DNA of 64,000 nt. Origin: Streptomyces sp. NRRL F-5126. Its GTDB lineage: Bacteria; Actinomycetota; Actinomycetes; Streptomycetales; Streptomycetaceae. The translations under genes were made by a program, and so were the position numbers. Position 1 is the first letter of the stretch; every line of letters starts with the position of its first letter. The notes under the pieces are model-generated. The model did no database searches and was not told the origin of the DNA. It saw only the letters and a program-made list of their open reading frames with translations. Location: the NCBI RefSeq assembly GCF_000721265.1, contig NZ_JOFZ01000012.1:1-64000 (forward strand), read 5' to 3'. Shown piece by piece: positions 28,050 through 36,433 of the stretch.

Positions 28050-28328
28050 TCAGACCCGCTCGCGCCGCCTGCCCCGTACGGACGCCCAGAGCATGTCCCC
28101 CACGAAGACGATCAGGACGGCACCGGCCAGTTGCAGCGCGTGGCGCGTCCAGTCCACCCCCCGGGTGTCGGCGACGCCGAGCCAGCCCGCGGCGGCGTTG
28201 CCGAGGATGCTGCCCAGGATGCCGAAGACGACCGTGAGCCACAGCGGGATGCGCTGCTTGCCCGGGATGATCGCCTTGGCGATCAGGCCGAGCACCAGAC
28301 CCACGACGATGACCCACAACCAGTGCAT
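28050..28328 (-). CDS. GlsB/YeaQ/YmgE-family stress membrane protein
   Basis: The 92-residue protein has three hydrophobic helices and the family pattern LVLGLIAKAIIPGKQRIPLWLTVVFGILGSILGNAAAGWLG, common in small GlsB/YeaQ/YmgE (transglycosylase-associated) proteins linked to general stress. Its biochemical role is unknown. AGGAGG lies 5 nt before the ATG. It is divergent from the DUF3099 gene. Confidence 0.85.
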   Translation of the reverse strand: MHWLWVIVVGLVLGLIAKAIIPGKQRIPLWLTVVFGILGSILGNAAAGWLGVADTRGVDWTRHALQLAGAVLIVFVGDMLWASVRGRRRERV

Positions 28329-28521
28329 GGACGCCTCCTCGCGCGGCGCGGGGGCCGCGCATCGCAGAGCCAGTGTGCTGCGGCCGTAGGTGCCCCGCAT
28401 GCCGGGCGGGCCGTACGTGGTCGCGCGCGCCGGAAATTCCACGCTGAATGGGGACTCCCCCGTCGATGACCGGGAGATCACGGCGTACCGTGAAGGTGTC
28501 AGGACCGGGGCAGGTCCGACC

Positions 28522-28929
28522 ATGAATCGGGTGATGACAGTGATGCGGAAGCGCGACGGCAACGGGGTTTTCCGGATCACCGGTGCCCGTGCGGGCCTCC
28601 AGGAGGACGTCAGGGCCAGGCAGCGGCGGTATGTCATCTCGATGAGCATCCGCACGGTCGCGGTGATCCTCACGGTGGTCCTGTGGAACGTGGAGCGGCC
28701 GATCGCGTTCGTCACGCTGGTCGTGGGACTGCTGCTGCCCTACGTGGCCGTGGTGATCGCGAACGGGGGCCGGGAGAACGCCACGAGGCTGCCGTCGACG
28801 TTCGTGTCGGCACCGACACCCCCGATGATCACCGACGGCTCGACGACGCCTGCACCGTCAACGGGAGAGGGCGACCGTCCCGCCGGGGATGCCGAGGCAC
28901 CGGATGATCGGGCCGCCGCACGCCGGTGA
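28522..28929 (+). CDS. DUF3099 membrane protein
   Basis: The 135-residue protein fits DUF3099, an actinobacterial family. It starts with a soluble segment (VFRITGARAGLQEDVRARQRRYVI) and then two membrane helices (SIRTVAVILTVVLWNVE; IAFVTLVVGLLLPYVAVVIA), followed by a disordered acidic/Pro tail. The function is unknown. Starts at 28534 or 28543 are also possible; the first ATG was chosen with a weak CAGG upstream. Confidence 0.78.
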   Translation: MNRVMTVMRKRDGNGVFRITGARAGLQEDVRARQRRYVISMSIRTVAVILTVVLWNVERPIAFVTLVVGLLLPYVAVVIANGGRENATRLPSTFVSAPTPPMITDGSTTPAPSTGEGDRPAGDAEAPDDRAAARR

Positions 28930-29061
28930 CCACGCCGCGGGGGTGCCCGGGCGCGGCGGCCCCGGCAAGTACTCGCACCAATCGTGGGGTTCGGCTCCGG
29001 GCGGGCAACACCGCGTGACATACTTGGAAGGCGCTCCGCATCCCCCGTCGGAGCGACGGAC

Positions 29062-29108
29062 CGACGCCGGGCAGCTCCCCCCGTGGCTGCTCGGCGTCGT
29101 TTGTCTTT
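29062..29108 (+). terminator. Strong hairpin with U-tract (terminator or attenuator)
   Basis: CGACGCCGGGCAGC (29062-29075) pairs with GCTGCTCGGCGTCG (29086-29099) with a single G-T wobble, followed by TTTGTCTTT. It lies 130 bp after the DUF3099 gene and 44 bp before the next start codon. Confidence 0.75.
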
Positions 29109-29139
29109 CCCCGCAGGTCCGGCCCGGAACGGGCGTCGC

Positions 29140-29154
29140 TACGCTGGCGGAGTG
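29140..29154 (+). promoter_or_regulatory. Leaderless promoter -10 for the 29152 gene
   Basis: TACGCT (29140-29145) ends 6 nt before the GTG start, the spacing expected if the transcript begins at the start codon. There is no ribosome-binding site. It also places the new promoter just after the 29062 terminator. Confidence 0.5.
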
Positions 29155-29388
29155 ACTTCCGAAGACCTTCCCGCACTCGTCTGTTCGGCGAAGGGCTGCA
29201 CGGCTTCCGCCGTCTGGGTCCTCGCCTGGAACAACCCGAAGCTGCACACGCCGGAGCGGCGCAAGACGTGGCTCGCGTGCGACGGGCACCGGGAGCACCT
29301 GTCGTCGTTCCTCGGCGTGCGGGGCTTCCTCAAGGACGTGGTGACGACGGCGGAGTGGGAGGCGCGGCAGCGGGGAAGCGATTCCTGA
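29152..29388 (+). CDS. Small conserved actinobacterial protein (78 aa)
   Basis: The 78-residue protein has LVCSAKGCTASAVWVLAWNNPKL near the N terminus, then RRKTWLACDGHREHLSSFLG. The pattern of C..., C..., CDGH suggests a small zinc-binding fold, but I know no biochemical function. It has been seen in other Streptomyces, sometimes with an unsupported acetone carboxylase label. It is convergent with moaA with only 4 bp between the stop codons. Confidence 0.75.
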   Translation: MTSEDLPALVCSAKGCTASAVWVLAWNNPKLHTPERRKTWLACDGHREHLSSFLGVRGFLKDVVTTAEWEARQRGSDS

Positions 29389-29392
29389 CCCG

Positions 29393-30382
29393 TCAGCCGC
29401 CGATCGCGGACATCGGCCGGGACGGCTGGAGGAACGACGGGTCGTCGAGGCCCGAGCCCGCCTTCTTGCCCCACATGGCGAGCTTCCAGATCCTCGCGAT
29501 CTCCTCGTCGCCGGCCCCGGAGCGCAGCGCGGCGCGCAGGTCGGTCTCCTCGGTGGCGAACAGGCACGTGCGGATCTGGCCGTCGGCCGTGAGGCGGGTA
29601 CGGTCGCAGGCCGCGCAGAACGGGCGGGTGACGGACCCGATGACGCCGACGCGGTGCGGACCGCCGTCCACGATCCAGCGCTCCGCGGGCGCGGCGCCGC
29701 GCACGCTCTCGTCCTCGGGCGTCAGGGTGAAGCGGGTACGGAGCGAGGTGAGGATGTCACCCGCGGTGATCATGCCTTCGCGCTTCCAGCCGTGCTGCGC
29801 GTCGAGCGGCATCTGCTCGATGAAGCGCAGCTCGTAGCCGCGCTCGACCGCCCAGGCGAGCAGGTCGGGCGCCTCGTCGTCGTTGAGTCCCGGCATCAGC
29901 ACCGTGTTGATCTTGACGGGTGTGAGGCCGGCGTCATGGGCCGCTTCGAGGCCCGCGACGACGTCCGCGTGCCGGTCGCGGCGGGTGAGGGTCTTGAAGA
30001 CGTCGGGCCGCAGCGTGTCGAGCGAGACATTGACCCGGTCGAGGCCTGCCGCCTTGAGCGCGTGGGCCGTGCGCTTGAGCCCGATGCCGTTGGTCGTCAG
30101 CGACATCCTGGGCCGCGCGGCGAGTGCGGCGCAGCGCTCCACGATGGCGACGAGACCCGGCCTGAGAAGGGGCTCACCGCCCGTGAAGCGGACCTCCCTG
30201 ATCCCCAGACGCGACACCGCGACGTCGACGAGGCGCACGATCTCGTCGTCGGTGAGCAGGTCGGGCTTGGCCAGCCACTGCAGGCCTTCCTCCGGCATGC
30301 AGTAGGTGCACCGCAGGTTGCACCGGTCCGTGAGCGAGACCCGCAGGTCGGTCGCGACCCGCCCATACGTGTCGACGAGCAC
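29393..30382 (-). CDS. moaA: GTP 3',8-cyclase MoaA
   Basis: The 329-residue radical SAM enzyme starts molybdenum cofactor synthesis by converting GTP to 3',8-cyclo-7,8-dihydro-GTP. The N-terminal cluster motif CNLRCTYC is present, with FTGGEPLLR, and the C-terminal second cluster region CAACDRTRLTADGQIRTCL. The protein ends in AIGG, the conserved Gly-Gly tail needed for activity. The GTG giving VLVDTYGRVATDLRVSLTDRCN has GGGAGG 8 nt upstream, which decides the start. No other moa gene is in the window. Confidence 0.94.
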   Translation of the reverse strand: MLVDTYGRVATDLRVSLTDRCNLRCTYCMPEEGLQWLAKPDLLTDDEIVRLVDVAVSRLGIREVRFTGGEPLLRPGLVAIVERCAALAARPRMSLTTNGIGLKRTAHALKAAGLDRVNVSLDTLRPDVFKTLTRRDRHADVVAGLEAAHDAGLTPVKINTVLMPGLNDDEAPDLLAWAVERGYELRFIEQMPLDAQHGWKREGMITAGDILTSLRTRFTLTPEDESVRGAAPAERWIVDGGPHRVGVIGSVTRPFCAACDRTRLTADGQIRTCLFATEETDLRAALRSGAGDEEIARIWKLAMWGKKAGSGLDDPSFLQPSRPMSAIGG

Positions 30383-30474
30383 AGTGGGGCCTCCCAATAT
30401 CGCTGTTCCGGCCCTTCGAGCCTACGTCAGAGTGCCGACAGCGGATGGGGGCCGATTGGTATGACGGGATCCTC

Positions 30475-30504
30475 CGCCGCGTCGTAGGACCCTACGACGC
30501 GGCG
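30475..30504. repeat. Perfect 13-bp inverted repeat between moaA and the methyltransferase gene
   Basis: CGCCGCGTCGTAG (30475-30487) and CTACGACGCGGCG (30492-30504) are perfect complements around GACC. It lies in the divergent promoter region, not after a gene end, so an operator or leader structure is more likely than a terminator. Confidence 0.7.
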
Positions 30505-30663
30505 CGGGGCGCCCCCCGCGAACAGGACGGATGGCGAGCATGCGGGGAGCCGGCGCCGCTGCACGGACGCGTGGGCAACGCTCCCTGCCCGTGGGGCACT
30601 TGGTGTGACACACTGCGTCCGGCACGACCGTCAGCGACCGCCGCCGCCCCCGGAGATGCGAGC

Positions 30664-31434
30664 ATGCCGCCCCAGACCAGGATCGACACCAGCAGGCCCC
30701 ATCCCGCACGCGTGTACGACTACATGCTGGGCGGCAAGGACCACTACCCGGTGGACCAGGAGCTCGGCGAACGGCTTCCCGCGTTCCTGCGCACCGGCGC
30801 CCAACAGAACAGGGCCTTCATGCGGCGCGCCGTCGCCCAGGCCGCGCGGGCGGGGATCCGGCAGTTCCTCGACATCGGTACCGGGATACCGACGGAGCCC
30901 AACCTGCACCAGATCGCACAGCGCGTCGCCCCGAAGGCACGCGTCGTCTACGCCGACTACGACCCGATCGTCCTCAGGCACGCCGAGGCGCTGCTCGTGA
31001 GCGCGCCTGAGGGCGCGACGGACTACATCCAGGCCGACGTGCGCGAGCCGGACGGGATCCTCGACCACGCCCGTTCGTTCCTCGACTTCGAGCAGCCCGT
31101 CGCCCTCTCGCTCATCGCGCTGCTGCACTTCGTCGTCGACGCGGAGGACCCGTACGGCATCGTCAGGACGCTCGTGGCGGCTCTGCCGTCCGGCAGCAGG
31201 CTGATCCTGTCCCACGCGAGCCTGGAGCGCTTCCCCGATTCGACGTCCGAATTGGCCAGTACGTACGCGAGCCGCATCTCCTCGCAGTCCCGCACGCGCG
31301 AGGAGGTGGCGCGGTTCTTCGACGGGCTCGACCTCGTGGCGCCCGGCGTGGTGACGGCGCCGGAGTGGCACCAGGACGACGCGGACGCGCCGGAGCCGAG
31401 CGCCGTCTATGTGGGTGTCGCCCGCAAGCCCTGA
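30664..31434 (+). CDS. SAM-dependent methyltransferase (Methyltransf_19/DUF574 type)
   Basis: The 256-residue protein matches a Streptomyces-expanded family of S-adenosylmethionine-binding enzymes. It has the N-terminal ARVYDYMLGGKDHYPVD segment, the SAM motif FLDIGTGIPTEPNLHQ, YADYDP and a QADVREPD acidic segment. The substrates of these many paralogues are mostly unknown. GGAG lies 9 nt before the ATG. It converges on the VIT1-like gene with a 14-bp gap. Confidence 0.85.
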   Translation: MPPQTRIDTSRPHPARVYDYMLGGKDHYPVDQELGERLPAFLRTGAQQNRAFMRRAVAQAARAGIRQFLDIGTGIPTEPNLHQIAQRVAPKARVVYADYDPIVLRHAEALLVSAPEGATDYIQADVREPDGILDHARSFLDFEQPVALSLIALLHFVVDAEDPYGIVRTLVAALPSGSRLILSHASLERFPDSTSELASTYASRISSQSRTREEVARFFDGLDLVAPGVVTAPEWHQDDADAPEPSAVYVGVARKP

Positions 31435-31448
31435 ACGGCGTGCGCCGC

Positions 31449-32168
31449 TCACCCCACGCCCGCGGCGCCCAGCAGCGAGCCCGCCGCGTACGTGACGGCC
31501 ATGGCGACCGCGCCCCCGCCCACGTTGCGCACCAGGGCCCTGCCGACCGGTGCGGCGCCGAGGCGCGCGCTACCCCAGCCCGTCAGCGCCAGCGTGGCGA
31601 GCACCGAAAGCACCGTCACGGTGAGCCGCCACCCCTGCGGTGGCAGCACGACCGCGAGCAGCGGCAGCAGCGCGCCCGCGGTGAAGGCCAGAAAGCTGGC
31701 GCCGGCCGCGTGCCAGGGGTCGGTGAGCCCGTCGGGGTCGATGCCGAGTTCCTCGCTCGCGTGCGCCCTGAGCGCGTCGCGCCTGGTGAGCTGCTCGGCC
31801 GCCTCGCGTGCCACGTCGTCCGAGAGCCCGCGCTCCCTCAGCAGCCCCGCGAGCTCGGCGAGTTCCTCCTCGGGCTGCTCACGCAGTTCTCGGCGTTCCA
31901 CCGCGAGTGCGGCCTTCTGCGAGTCGCGCTGCGTGGAGACCGACACGTACTCCCCCGCCGCCATCGACATGGACCCGGCGAGCAGTCCCGCGAGGCCCGC
32001 CGTCAGCAGCGCCGCGCGCTGCGGGGTCGCGCCGGCGACACCCACCACGAGCCCGGCCGTCGAGACGATGCCGTCGTTGGCGCCGAGCACCGCGGCCCGC
32101 AACCAGTTGAGCCGCGAGCTCAACCCTGCACCGTGCGGCTCGTCGTGAGCCGCGTTCGTGTTCGTCAC
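31449..32168 (-). CDS. VIT1/CCC1-family iron/manganese transporter
   Basis: The 239-residue protein has the CCC1/VIT1 pattern: LRAAVLGANDGIVSTAGLVVGVAGA in helix 1, GSMSMAAGEYVSVSTQRDSQ at helix 2 (the conserved AxGEYVSVxxQ metal region), a long charged cytosolic loop of about 70 residues and three C-terminal helices. Relatives carry Fe2+ or Mn2+ into vacuoles or out of the cell. The start is a GTG with no clear ribosome-binding site. It is divergent from the exonuclease gene. Confidence 0.88.
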   Translation of the reverse strand: MTNTNAAHDEPHGAGLSSRLNWLRAAVLGANDGIVSTAGLVVGVAGATPQRAALLTAGLAGLLAGSMSMAAGEYVSVSTQRDSQKAALAVERRELREQPEEELAELAGLLRERGLSDDVAREAAEQLTRRDALRAHASEELGIDPDGLTDPWHAAGASFLAFTAGALLPLLAVVLPPQGWRLTVTVLSVLATLALTGWGSARLGAAPVGRALVRNVGGGAVAMAVTYAAGSLLGAAGVG

Positions 32169-32271
32169 TGCGGGAGCGTCTCATCCGGCGGGCCCGGCGC
32201 GGCGCACCGGGCGCGGTGCGCCCGGCGGGCGGCCTCCGGGCTGTCAGTCCGGGCCCGTATCCTCTGTGACC

Positions 32272-33360
32272 ATGCTCGACGACCGCACGACAGCAGCGCC
32301 ATGGCCGGCCGCGTACCCCCGGGGTTACGCGGTCGTCGACGTGGAGACCACCGGCCTCGCACGCGACGACCGGATCATCTCCGCCGCTGTCTACCGCCTC
32401 GACGCGCTGGGCGAGGTGGAGGACCACTGGTACACGCTCGTCAACCCGGAGCGCGATCCCGGACCCGTCTGGATACACGGCCTGACGAGTGATGTGCTGG
32501 AGTCGGCGCCGCTCTTCCGCGACGTGGCCGGGGAGTTCGCCGCCCGGCTCGAGGGGCGCGTGCTCGTCGCGCACAACGCGGTCTTCGACTGGTCGATGAT
32601 CGCCAGGGAGTACGCGCGCGCCGAGCTCACCGCGCCCACCCGGCAGCGGCTGTGCACCATCGCGCTCTCCAAGGAGCTGGGCCTCCCGCTGCCCAACCAC
32701 AAACTGGAGTCGCTGGCGGCGCACTTCGGCGTCGTCCAGCGCCACGCGCACCACGCGCTCGACGACGCGCGCGTGCTGGCCGAGGCGTTCCGGCCGAGCC
32801 TGCACGCGGCGGCGCGCGGCGGGGTGCGCCTGCCGCTGCTCGAGTGCCGCCCGCTGACGGAGTGGGCGCAGGGCCCGTCACGTCCGCGCGTCGGCTACCG
32901 CCCCGCGGGCCAGGCCGCGGGGCACGCGTACGGGCCCGGCAGTTGGCGGCCCTCGCGCAAGCGTCCGCCGTGCCCCTTCCCCAACCCCGGGCGGTACGAG
33001 CCGGGCGGGGCGCTGGCGCAGGGCATGCGCGTGGCGTTCTCCGGCGACACGTCCGTCGACCGGGAGTTGCTTGAGGACCGGGCCGTGGAGGCGGGGCTGC
33101 ACGTGGCGTCGAGCGTCTCCCGGCTCACGAGCCTGCTGGTGACCAACGACCCGGGGTCGGCCACGTCGAAGGTAGTCAAGGCCGCTGCGCACGGGACGCC
33201 CGTGGTGGACGAGGCCGCGTTCTGCCAGTTGCTGCAGTCCGTCGAACCGGCTCCGGGGCCCGAGCCGGAGCCGCCGCGGCCGGTCGCCGCCGTGCCGCGG
33301 CCCGCGCCTGGCCCTGCCGCCGAGGCGGCGCCGCGGGAGATGACGCTCTGGGAGGGCTGA
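32272..33360 (+). CDS. DEDDh 3'-5' exonuclease with C-terminal BRCT domain
   Basis: The 362-residue protein has an N-terminal DnaQ-like exonuclease domain (VVDVETTGL, AHNAVFDW, HHALDDARVLAEAF: residues D-E-D-H-D) over about residues 15-180, then a linker, then a BRCT domain (GMRVAFSGDTSVDRELLEDRAVEAG...LLVTNDPGS). The exonuclease-BRCT arrangement is known in actinobacteria and suggests a DNA repair or proofreading role. A TATCCT box ends 8 nt before the ATG, so the leader is very short. The tail is Pro/Ala-rich. Confidence 0.88.
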   Translation: MLDDRTTAAPWPAAYPRGYAVVDVETTGLARDDRIISAAVYRLDALGEVEDHWYTLVNPERDPGPVWIHGLTSDVLESAPLFRDVAGEFAARLEGRVLVAHNAVFDWSMIAREYARAELTAPTRQRLCTIALSKELGLPLPNHKLESLAAHFGVVQRHAHHALDDARVLAEAFRPSLHAAARGGVRLPLLECRPLTEWAQGPSRPRVGYRPAGQAAGHAYGPGSWRPSRKRPPCPFPNPGRYEPGGALAQGMRVAFSGDTSVDRELLEDRAVEAGLHVASSVSRLTSLLVTNDPGSATSKVVKAAAHGTPVVDEAAFCQLLQSVEPAPGPEPEPPRPVAAVPRPAPGPAAEAAPREMTLWEG

Positions 33361-33424
33361 GCCGGGGCGGTTGGGCGGGGGCTCGCCGTCACGGTCCGCC
33401 CGCGCGCGTGGTAACGATGTCGGC

Positions 33425-34180
33425 ATGGATCTGGGACTGAAGGACCGCGTGTACGTCGTCACGGGCGGCACGCGAGGGCTCGGCAGGGCCGCGGCGCAGG
33501 CGCTCGCTGACGACGGCGCGAAGGTGGTCGTCTCCGGCCGGGACGGCAAGGGCGTCGCGGAGGCCGCGGCGGAGCTGGGCTCGGGGGCGCTGGGTGTGGC
33601 GGCGGACAACGCCGATCCCGCGACGGCCCAGCGGCTGGTGCACGCGGCGAAGGAGCGGCTCGGCGGGTTCGACGGGGTGCTCATCAGTGTGGGCGGTCCG
33701 CCGCCCGGTTCGGCCGTGGACAACACCGACGAGCAGTGGCAGGCGTCGTTCGAGTCGGTCTTCCTCGGGGCGGTGCGCATGGCGCGCACCGCGGCGGAGG
33801 AGCTCGGCGAGGGCGGCGTGATCGGCTTCGTCCTGTCGAGCTCCGTCCACGAACCCGTCCCGGGCCTCACGATCTCCAACGGACTCAGGCCGGGGCTCGC
33901 GGGCTTCGCCAAGTCGCTGGCGAACGAGATCGGGCCGCGCGGGATCCGGGTGGTGGGTCTGCTGCCCTCGCGGATCGACACCGACCGGGTGCGCGAGCTC
34001 GACGCGCTGAGTGGCGACGCGGAGGCGACGCGCGCGGCGCAGGCGTCGCGCATCCCGCTGGGCCGGTACGGGACGCCGGAGGAGTTCGGCCGCGTGGCGG
34101 CGTTCCTGCTGTCGCCCGCCGCGTCGTACCTGACGGGCGTGATGGTCCCGGTGGACGGCGGCGCCCGGCGGGGCTTCTGA
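33425..34180 (+). CDS. SDR-family oxidoreductase lacking the usual catalytic tyrosine
   Basis: The 251-residue protein has the SDR cofactor motif VTGGTRGLG and the C-terminal GV.VPVDGG typical of SDRs, but the YxxxK region reads LTISNGLRPGLAGFAKSLA: the Tyr position is Asn or absent while the Lys is kept. The serine region LSSSVHEP is present. Related SDRs with this change exist. It may use a different acid/base or act as a binding protein. The start has no ribosome-binding site; a TAACGA box is 7 nt upstream. Confidence 0.85.
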   Translation: MDLGLKDRVYVVTGGTRGLGRAAAQALADDGAKVVVSGRDGKGVAEAAAELGSGALGVAADNADPATAQRLVHAAKERLGGFDGVLISVGGPPPGSAVDNTDEQWQASFESVFLGAVRMARTAAEELGEGGVIGFVLSSSVHEPVPGLTISNGLRPGLAGFAKSLANEIGPRGIRVVGLLPSRIDTDRVRELDALSGDAEATRAAQASRIPLGRYGTPEEFGRVAAFLLSPAASYLTGVMVPVDGGARRGF

Positions 34181-34491
34181 CGACCCGTCGCGCGTCGCGG
34201 CGCCGAAGCGGCGCACCGGCCGCCGCCGGGCCGCCGGTCCGCCGCGAAGGGGCGGAGGTCCCGCAAGCGGCCGAGGTTCGGGGCCGATGCGGCGGTTACC
34301 GCCCTCGGACGCCGCGTGCCTTCGGCCCGTCGAGGGCCGCAGCGACCGGGCTACCGGCCTGTGGTCGCGTCCGGGCCTGCGAGGACCGGCGGTTCGCAAG
34401 GGCCACGCCGTGCACGGCGTGGCGGCGGCGCGCAGATGGCTCTGACGCCTGACAGGGACCCGCCCGGACGCACGGCGCGTCAGCGGACGGG
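34181..34491. other. Gene-free region with a 22-bp perfect palindrome
   Basis: The interval is between convergent genes (SDR on plus, AmaP on minus). GCCACGCCGTG and CACGGCGTGGC (34402-34423) form one uninterrupted 22-bp palindrome. I see no coding frame and no promoter; it probably holds terminators for both genes. Confidence 0.5.
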
Positions 34492-35082
34492 TCAGCGGAC
34501 GCGTTCCGCGCCGTGCCGCGCCGCGCGTAGGCGGATCTCGGCGGGCAGCGCGTCGAGACCCGCCGAATCGCGCGCGTGCGCGAGCGCGTCGTCCGCCACC
34601 CGCGCGATCGTCCGCTCGGGCGCGGCGTACGGTTCGAGCAGCACCCGCATCCGCACGGCGGGCGCCCGCCGCCTGCGTCCGGTCAGCCGGGCACGCGCGC
34701 GTGCCACGCCGTCGTCCGCCTCGGTCTCACGCTCCAGCATCTCCTCCAGCGCGCGCCCGCGTACCCGGGCGCCCTCCCCGTCGCCGCTGTCCACCAGCAC
34801 CTCGGACAGCCGGGCCCGGCGCAGCTGGGCCAGCAGCCACCACAGTGCGAGGACGACGAGGACCGCGAGGACCGCGATCACCACGGGCCACCACCAGCCC
34901 TCGCCGCGCCAGCGGTAGCGGTCCGCGCGGCTGAGCAGGACGTCGTGCGGGCCGCTGTAGGGCCACCAGGACGGCACGGACAGCTCCGTGCCCACTGCCA
35001 GCACCACGACGCCCGCGCAGAGCAGCACGAGACCCGCCAGGCCGAGCAGCAGCCGGTTCACGAGCCGCAGCAGCCGGAACAT
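34492..35082 (-). CDS. amaP: Alkaline shock membrane-anchor protein AmaP
   Basis: The 196-residue protein has two N-terminal membrane helices (LLRLVNRLLLGLAGLVLLCAGV and WWPVVIAVLAVLVVLALWWLLAQL) and then a soluble, Arg-rich domain. AmaP in Staphylococcus anchors Asp23 at the membrane. Here it is the last gene of a minus-strand set with two Asp23-like genes, which supports the call. It starts with MFRLLRLVNR. Confidence 0.82.
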   Translation of the reverse strand: MFRLLRLVNRLLLGLAGLVLLCAGVVVLAVGTELSVPSWWPYSGPHDVLLSRADRYRWRGEGWWWPVVIAVLAVLVVLALWWLLAQLRRARLSEVLVDSGDGEGARVRGRALEEMLERETEADDGVARARARLTGRRRRAPAVRMRVLLEPYAAPERTIARVADDALAHARDSAGLDALPAEIRLRAARHGAERVR

Positions 35083-35134
35083 GCGCCGTCACCCATCCCT
35101 TCGTCGCCCACCAGTCCTTCGTCGCCCACGCCCG

Positions 35135-35770
35135 TCAGTCCTTCTTCGCCGGCCTGCGTACCCGGACGGCGACCGAGGGGGCCTTGGCCACGCCGAGGTC
35201 GCCGACACCTTCGGCGAGCGCCGCCTCCAGGTCGGAGCGCACGTCGTCCAGCGGGCGGAAGTGCGACCGCGCACGTGCCTTGACCTTGTGACGCTTCATC
35301 CGCACCCGAACGGACTGCACGCCGGACACCTCCATGGCCCTGTCACGCAGCACCAGCGCGGCCGCGTCCCTGTCGAGGCCGGCGCGCACGCCGGGGACAT
35401 GGCGCCGCATCGGCAGCACCCCGCGCAAGCCGGGCGTGGCGGCCAGCCAGATCAGCCACAGGCCCACGGCGATCGCCGCGGCGGAGCCCGCCATGACCCA
35501 GATCGCGTCGAGATGCTCCCCGGCCAGGGCGTGTGCCAACCACCGGCGCCAGTACATCGCCGGGCCGCCCGCACGCACCGAGACCACGTCGTACAGGAGC
35601 AGGCCCGACGCGCCGAGCACCACCGCGGCGACGATCGCCGCCGGGACGCGGCGGGACGACCAGAACCGGCCCGCCCCGCGGTGCTCGTGGACGCCCTGGT
35701 GCGCGCCGCCGTCCTCCTGGTGGATGCCACGCACGACCGGCAACGTCTCCGTGGGGCGCTCCCCGCTCAT
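35135..35770 (-). CDS. DUF6286 membrane protein (Asp23 module)
   Basis: The 211-residue protein has an N-terminal cytosolic Pro/Gly/His-rich stretch, one helix (VPAAIVAAVVLGASGLLLYDVVSV), a second helix (IWVMAGSAAAIAVGLWLIWLA) and a C-terminal soluble domain with a DRDAAALVLRDRA region and VRVRMKRHKVK. DUF6286 proteins accompany Asp23 and AmaP genes in actinobacteria. Its ATG overlaps the stop of the upstream Asp23 gene (ATGA), so they are translationally coupled. Confidence 0.8.
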   Translation of the reverse strand: MSGERPTETLPVVRGIHQEDGGAHQGVHEHRGAGRFWSSRRVPAAIVAAVVLGASGLLLYDVVSVRAGGPAMYWRRWLAHALAGEHLDAIWVMAGSAAAIAVGLWLIWLAATPGLRGVLPMRRHVPGVRAGLDRDAAALVLRDRAMEVSGVQSVRVRMKRHKVKARARSHFRPLDDVRSDLEAALAEGVGDLGVAKAPSVAVRVRRPAKKD

Positions 35771-36138
35771 CGCGGCCCCCCGCCCGCCGTGGTGCGTGAG
35801 TGCGGCGAGTGCAGCCGCTCGACCCGGACCTCCACCTCGGGGACCCGCATCCCCGCCAGACGGTTCACGCGTTCCGAGACGCTGCGGCGGACCGCGCCGC
35901 ACTGCGCCCCGATGTCGGACGGGTAGTCGAGTTCGACACCGACGCGCACGCGCGCGTTGTTCTTGTGCACGGTGACCACCGCATGCGGTGCGTCGCCGCC
36001 CTCGGGCACTCCGTGGAAGAGCGCCTCGCGCGCCGCCTGCGCCGCGATCTTCGCGACGACCCGGTCCGCGATCGTGACCGAGCCGCGCTCCGCCGGCGGG
36101 ACGTCGAGGGGCGCCGGCGTCGTGTGGACCGTCGTCAC
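35767..36138 (-). CDS. Asp23/Gls24-family envelope stress protein (short)
   Basis: The 123-residue protein has the Asp23 core: GSVTIADRVVAKIAAQAAREA, then AVVTVHKNNARVRVGVELDYPSDI and VRRSVSERVNRLAGMRVPEVEVRVE. The family forms membrane-associated complexes under alkaline or envelope stress. A GTG start is used; the stop overlaps the next gene by 4 bp. It is the shorter of two paralogues in this cluster. Confidence 0.85.
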   Translation of the reverse strand: MTTVHTTPAPLDVPPAERGSVTIADRVVAKIAAQAAREALFHGVPEGGDAPHAVVTVHKNNARVRVGVELDYPSDIGAQCGAVRRSVSERVNRLAGMRVPEVEVRVERLHSPHSRTTAGGGPR

Positions 36139-36145
36139 CGCGCCG

Positions 36146-36355
36146 TCACCGCCGCAGGTCGTCGCGGTCGCTGCTGCCGCGGCCCTGACGGCTGCGGAAG
36201 AAGTCGCCGGGCTCCAGATCGCCGTCGGCGAACCGGCCGGCGAGAAAGCCGATCGCGCCGAGCACGGCCACCACCACGAACGCGCCGAAGCCGCCGAAAT
36301 ACCCGGCGAACCCCAGTGCCATGCCCGCCGCGAGGCCCGCCACCGCCATGCTCAT
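36146..36355 (-). CDS. Small two-helix membrane protein (69 aa) in the Asp23 module
   Basis: The 69-residue protein is mostly two hydrophobic segments (AVAGLAAGMALGFAGYFGGF and FVVVAVLGAIGFLAGRF) followed by an acidic-basic tail. I recognise no named family; it is similar in style to DUF2273-type proteins found with Asp23. GGAG is 6 nt before the ATG at 36355. It lies 7 bp upstream of the short Asp23 gene. Confidence 0.72.
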   Translation of the reverse strand: MSMAVAGLAAGMALGFAGYFGGFGAFVVVAVLGAIGFLAGRFADGDLEPGDFFRSRQGRGSSDRDDLRR

Positions 36356-36433
36356 CACGTACTCCGCTCCCTGGCCCCGTGCGGCCTGACGGCCACCGGG
36401 TTGCTGTCGCTGTGGGTGTTCACGGGCCGCTCG

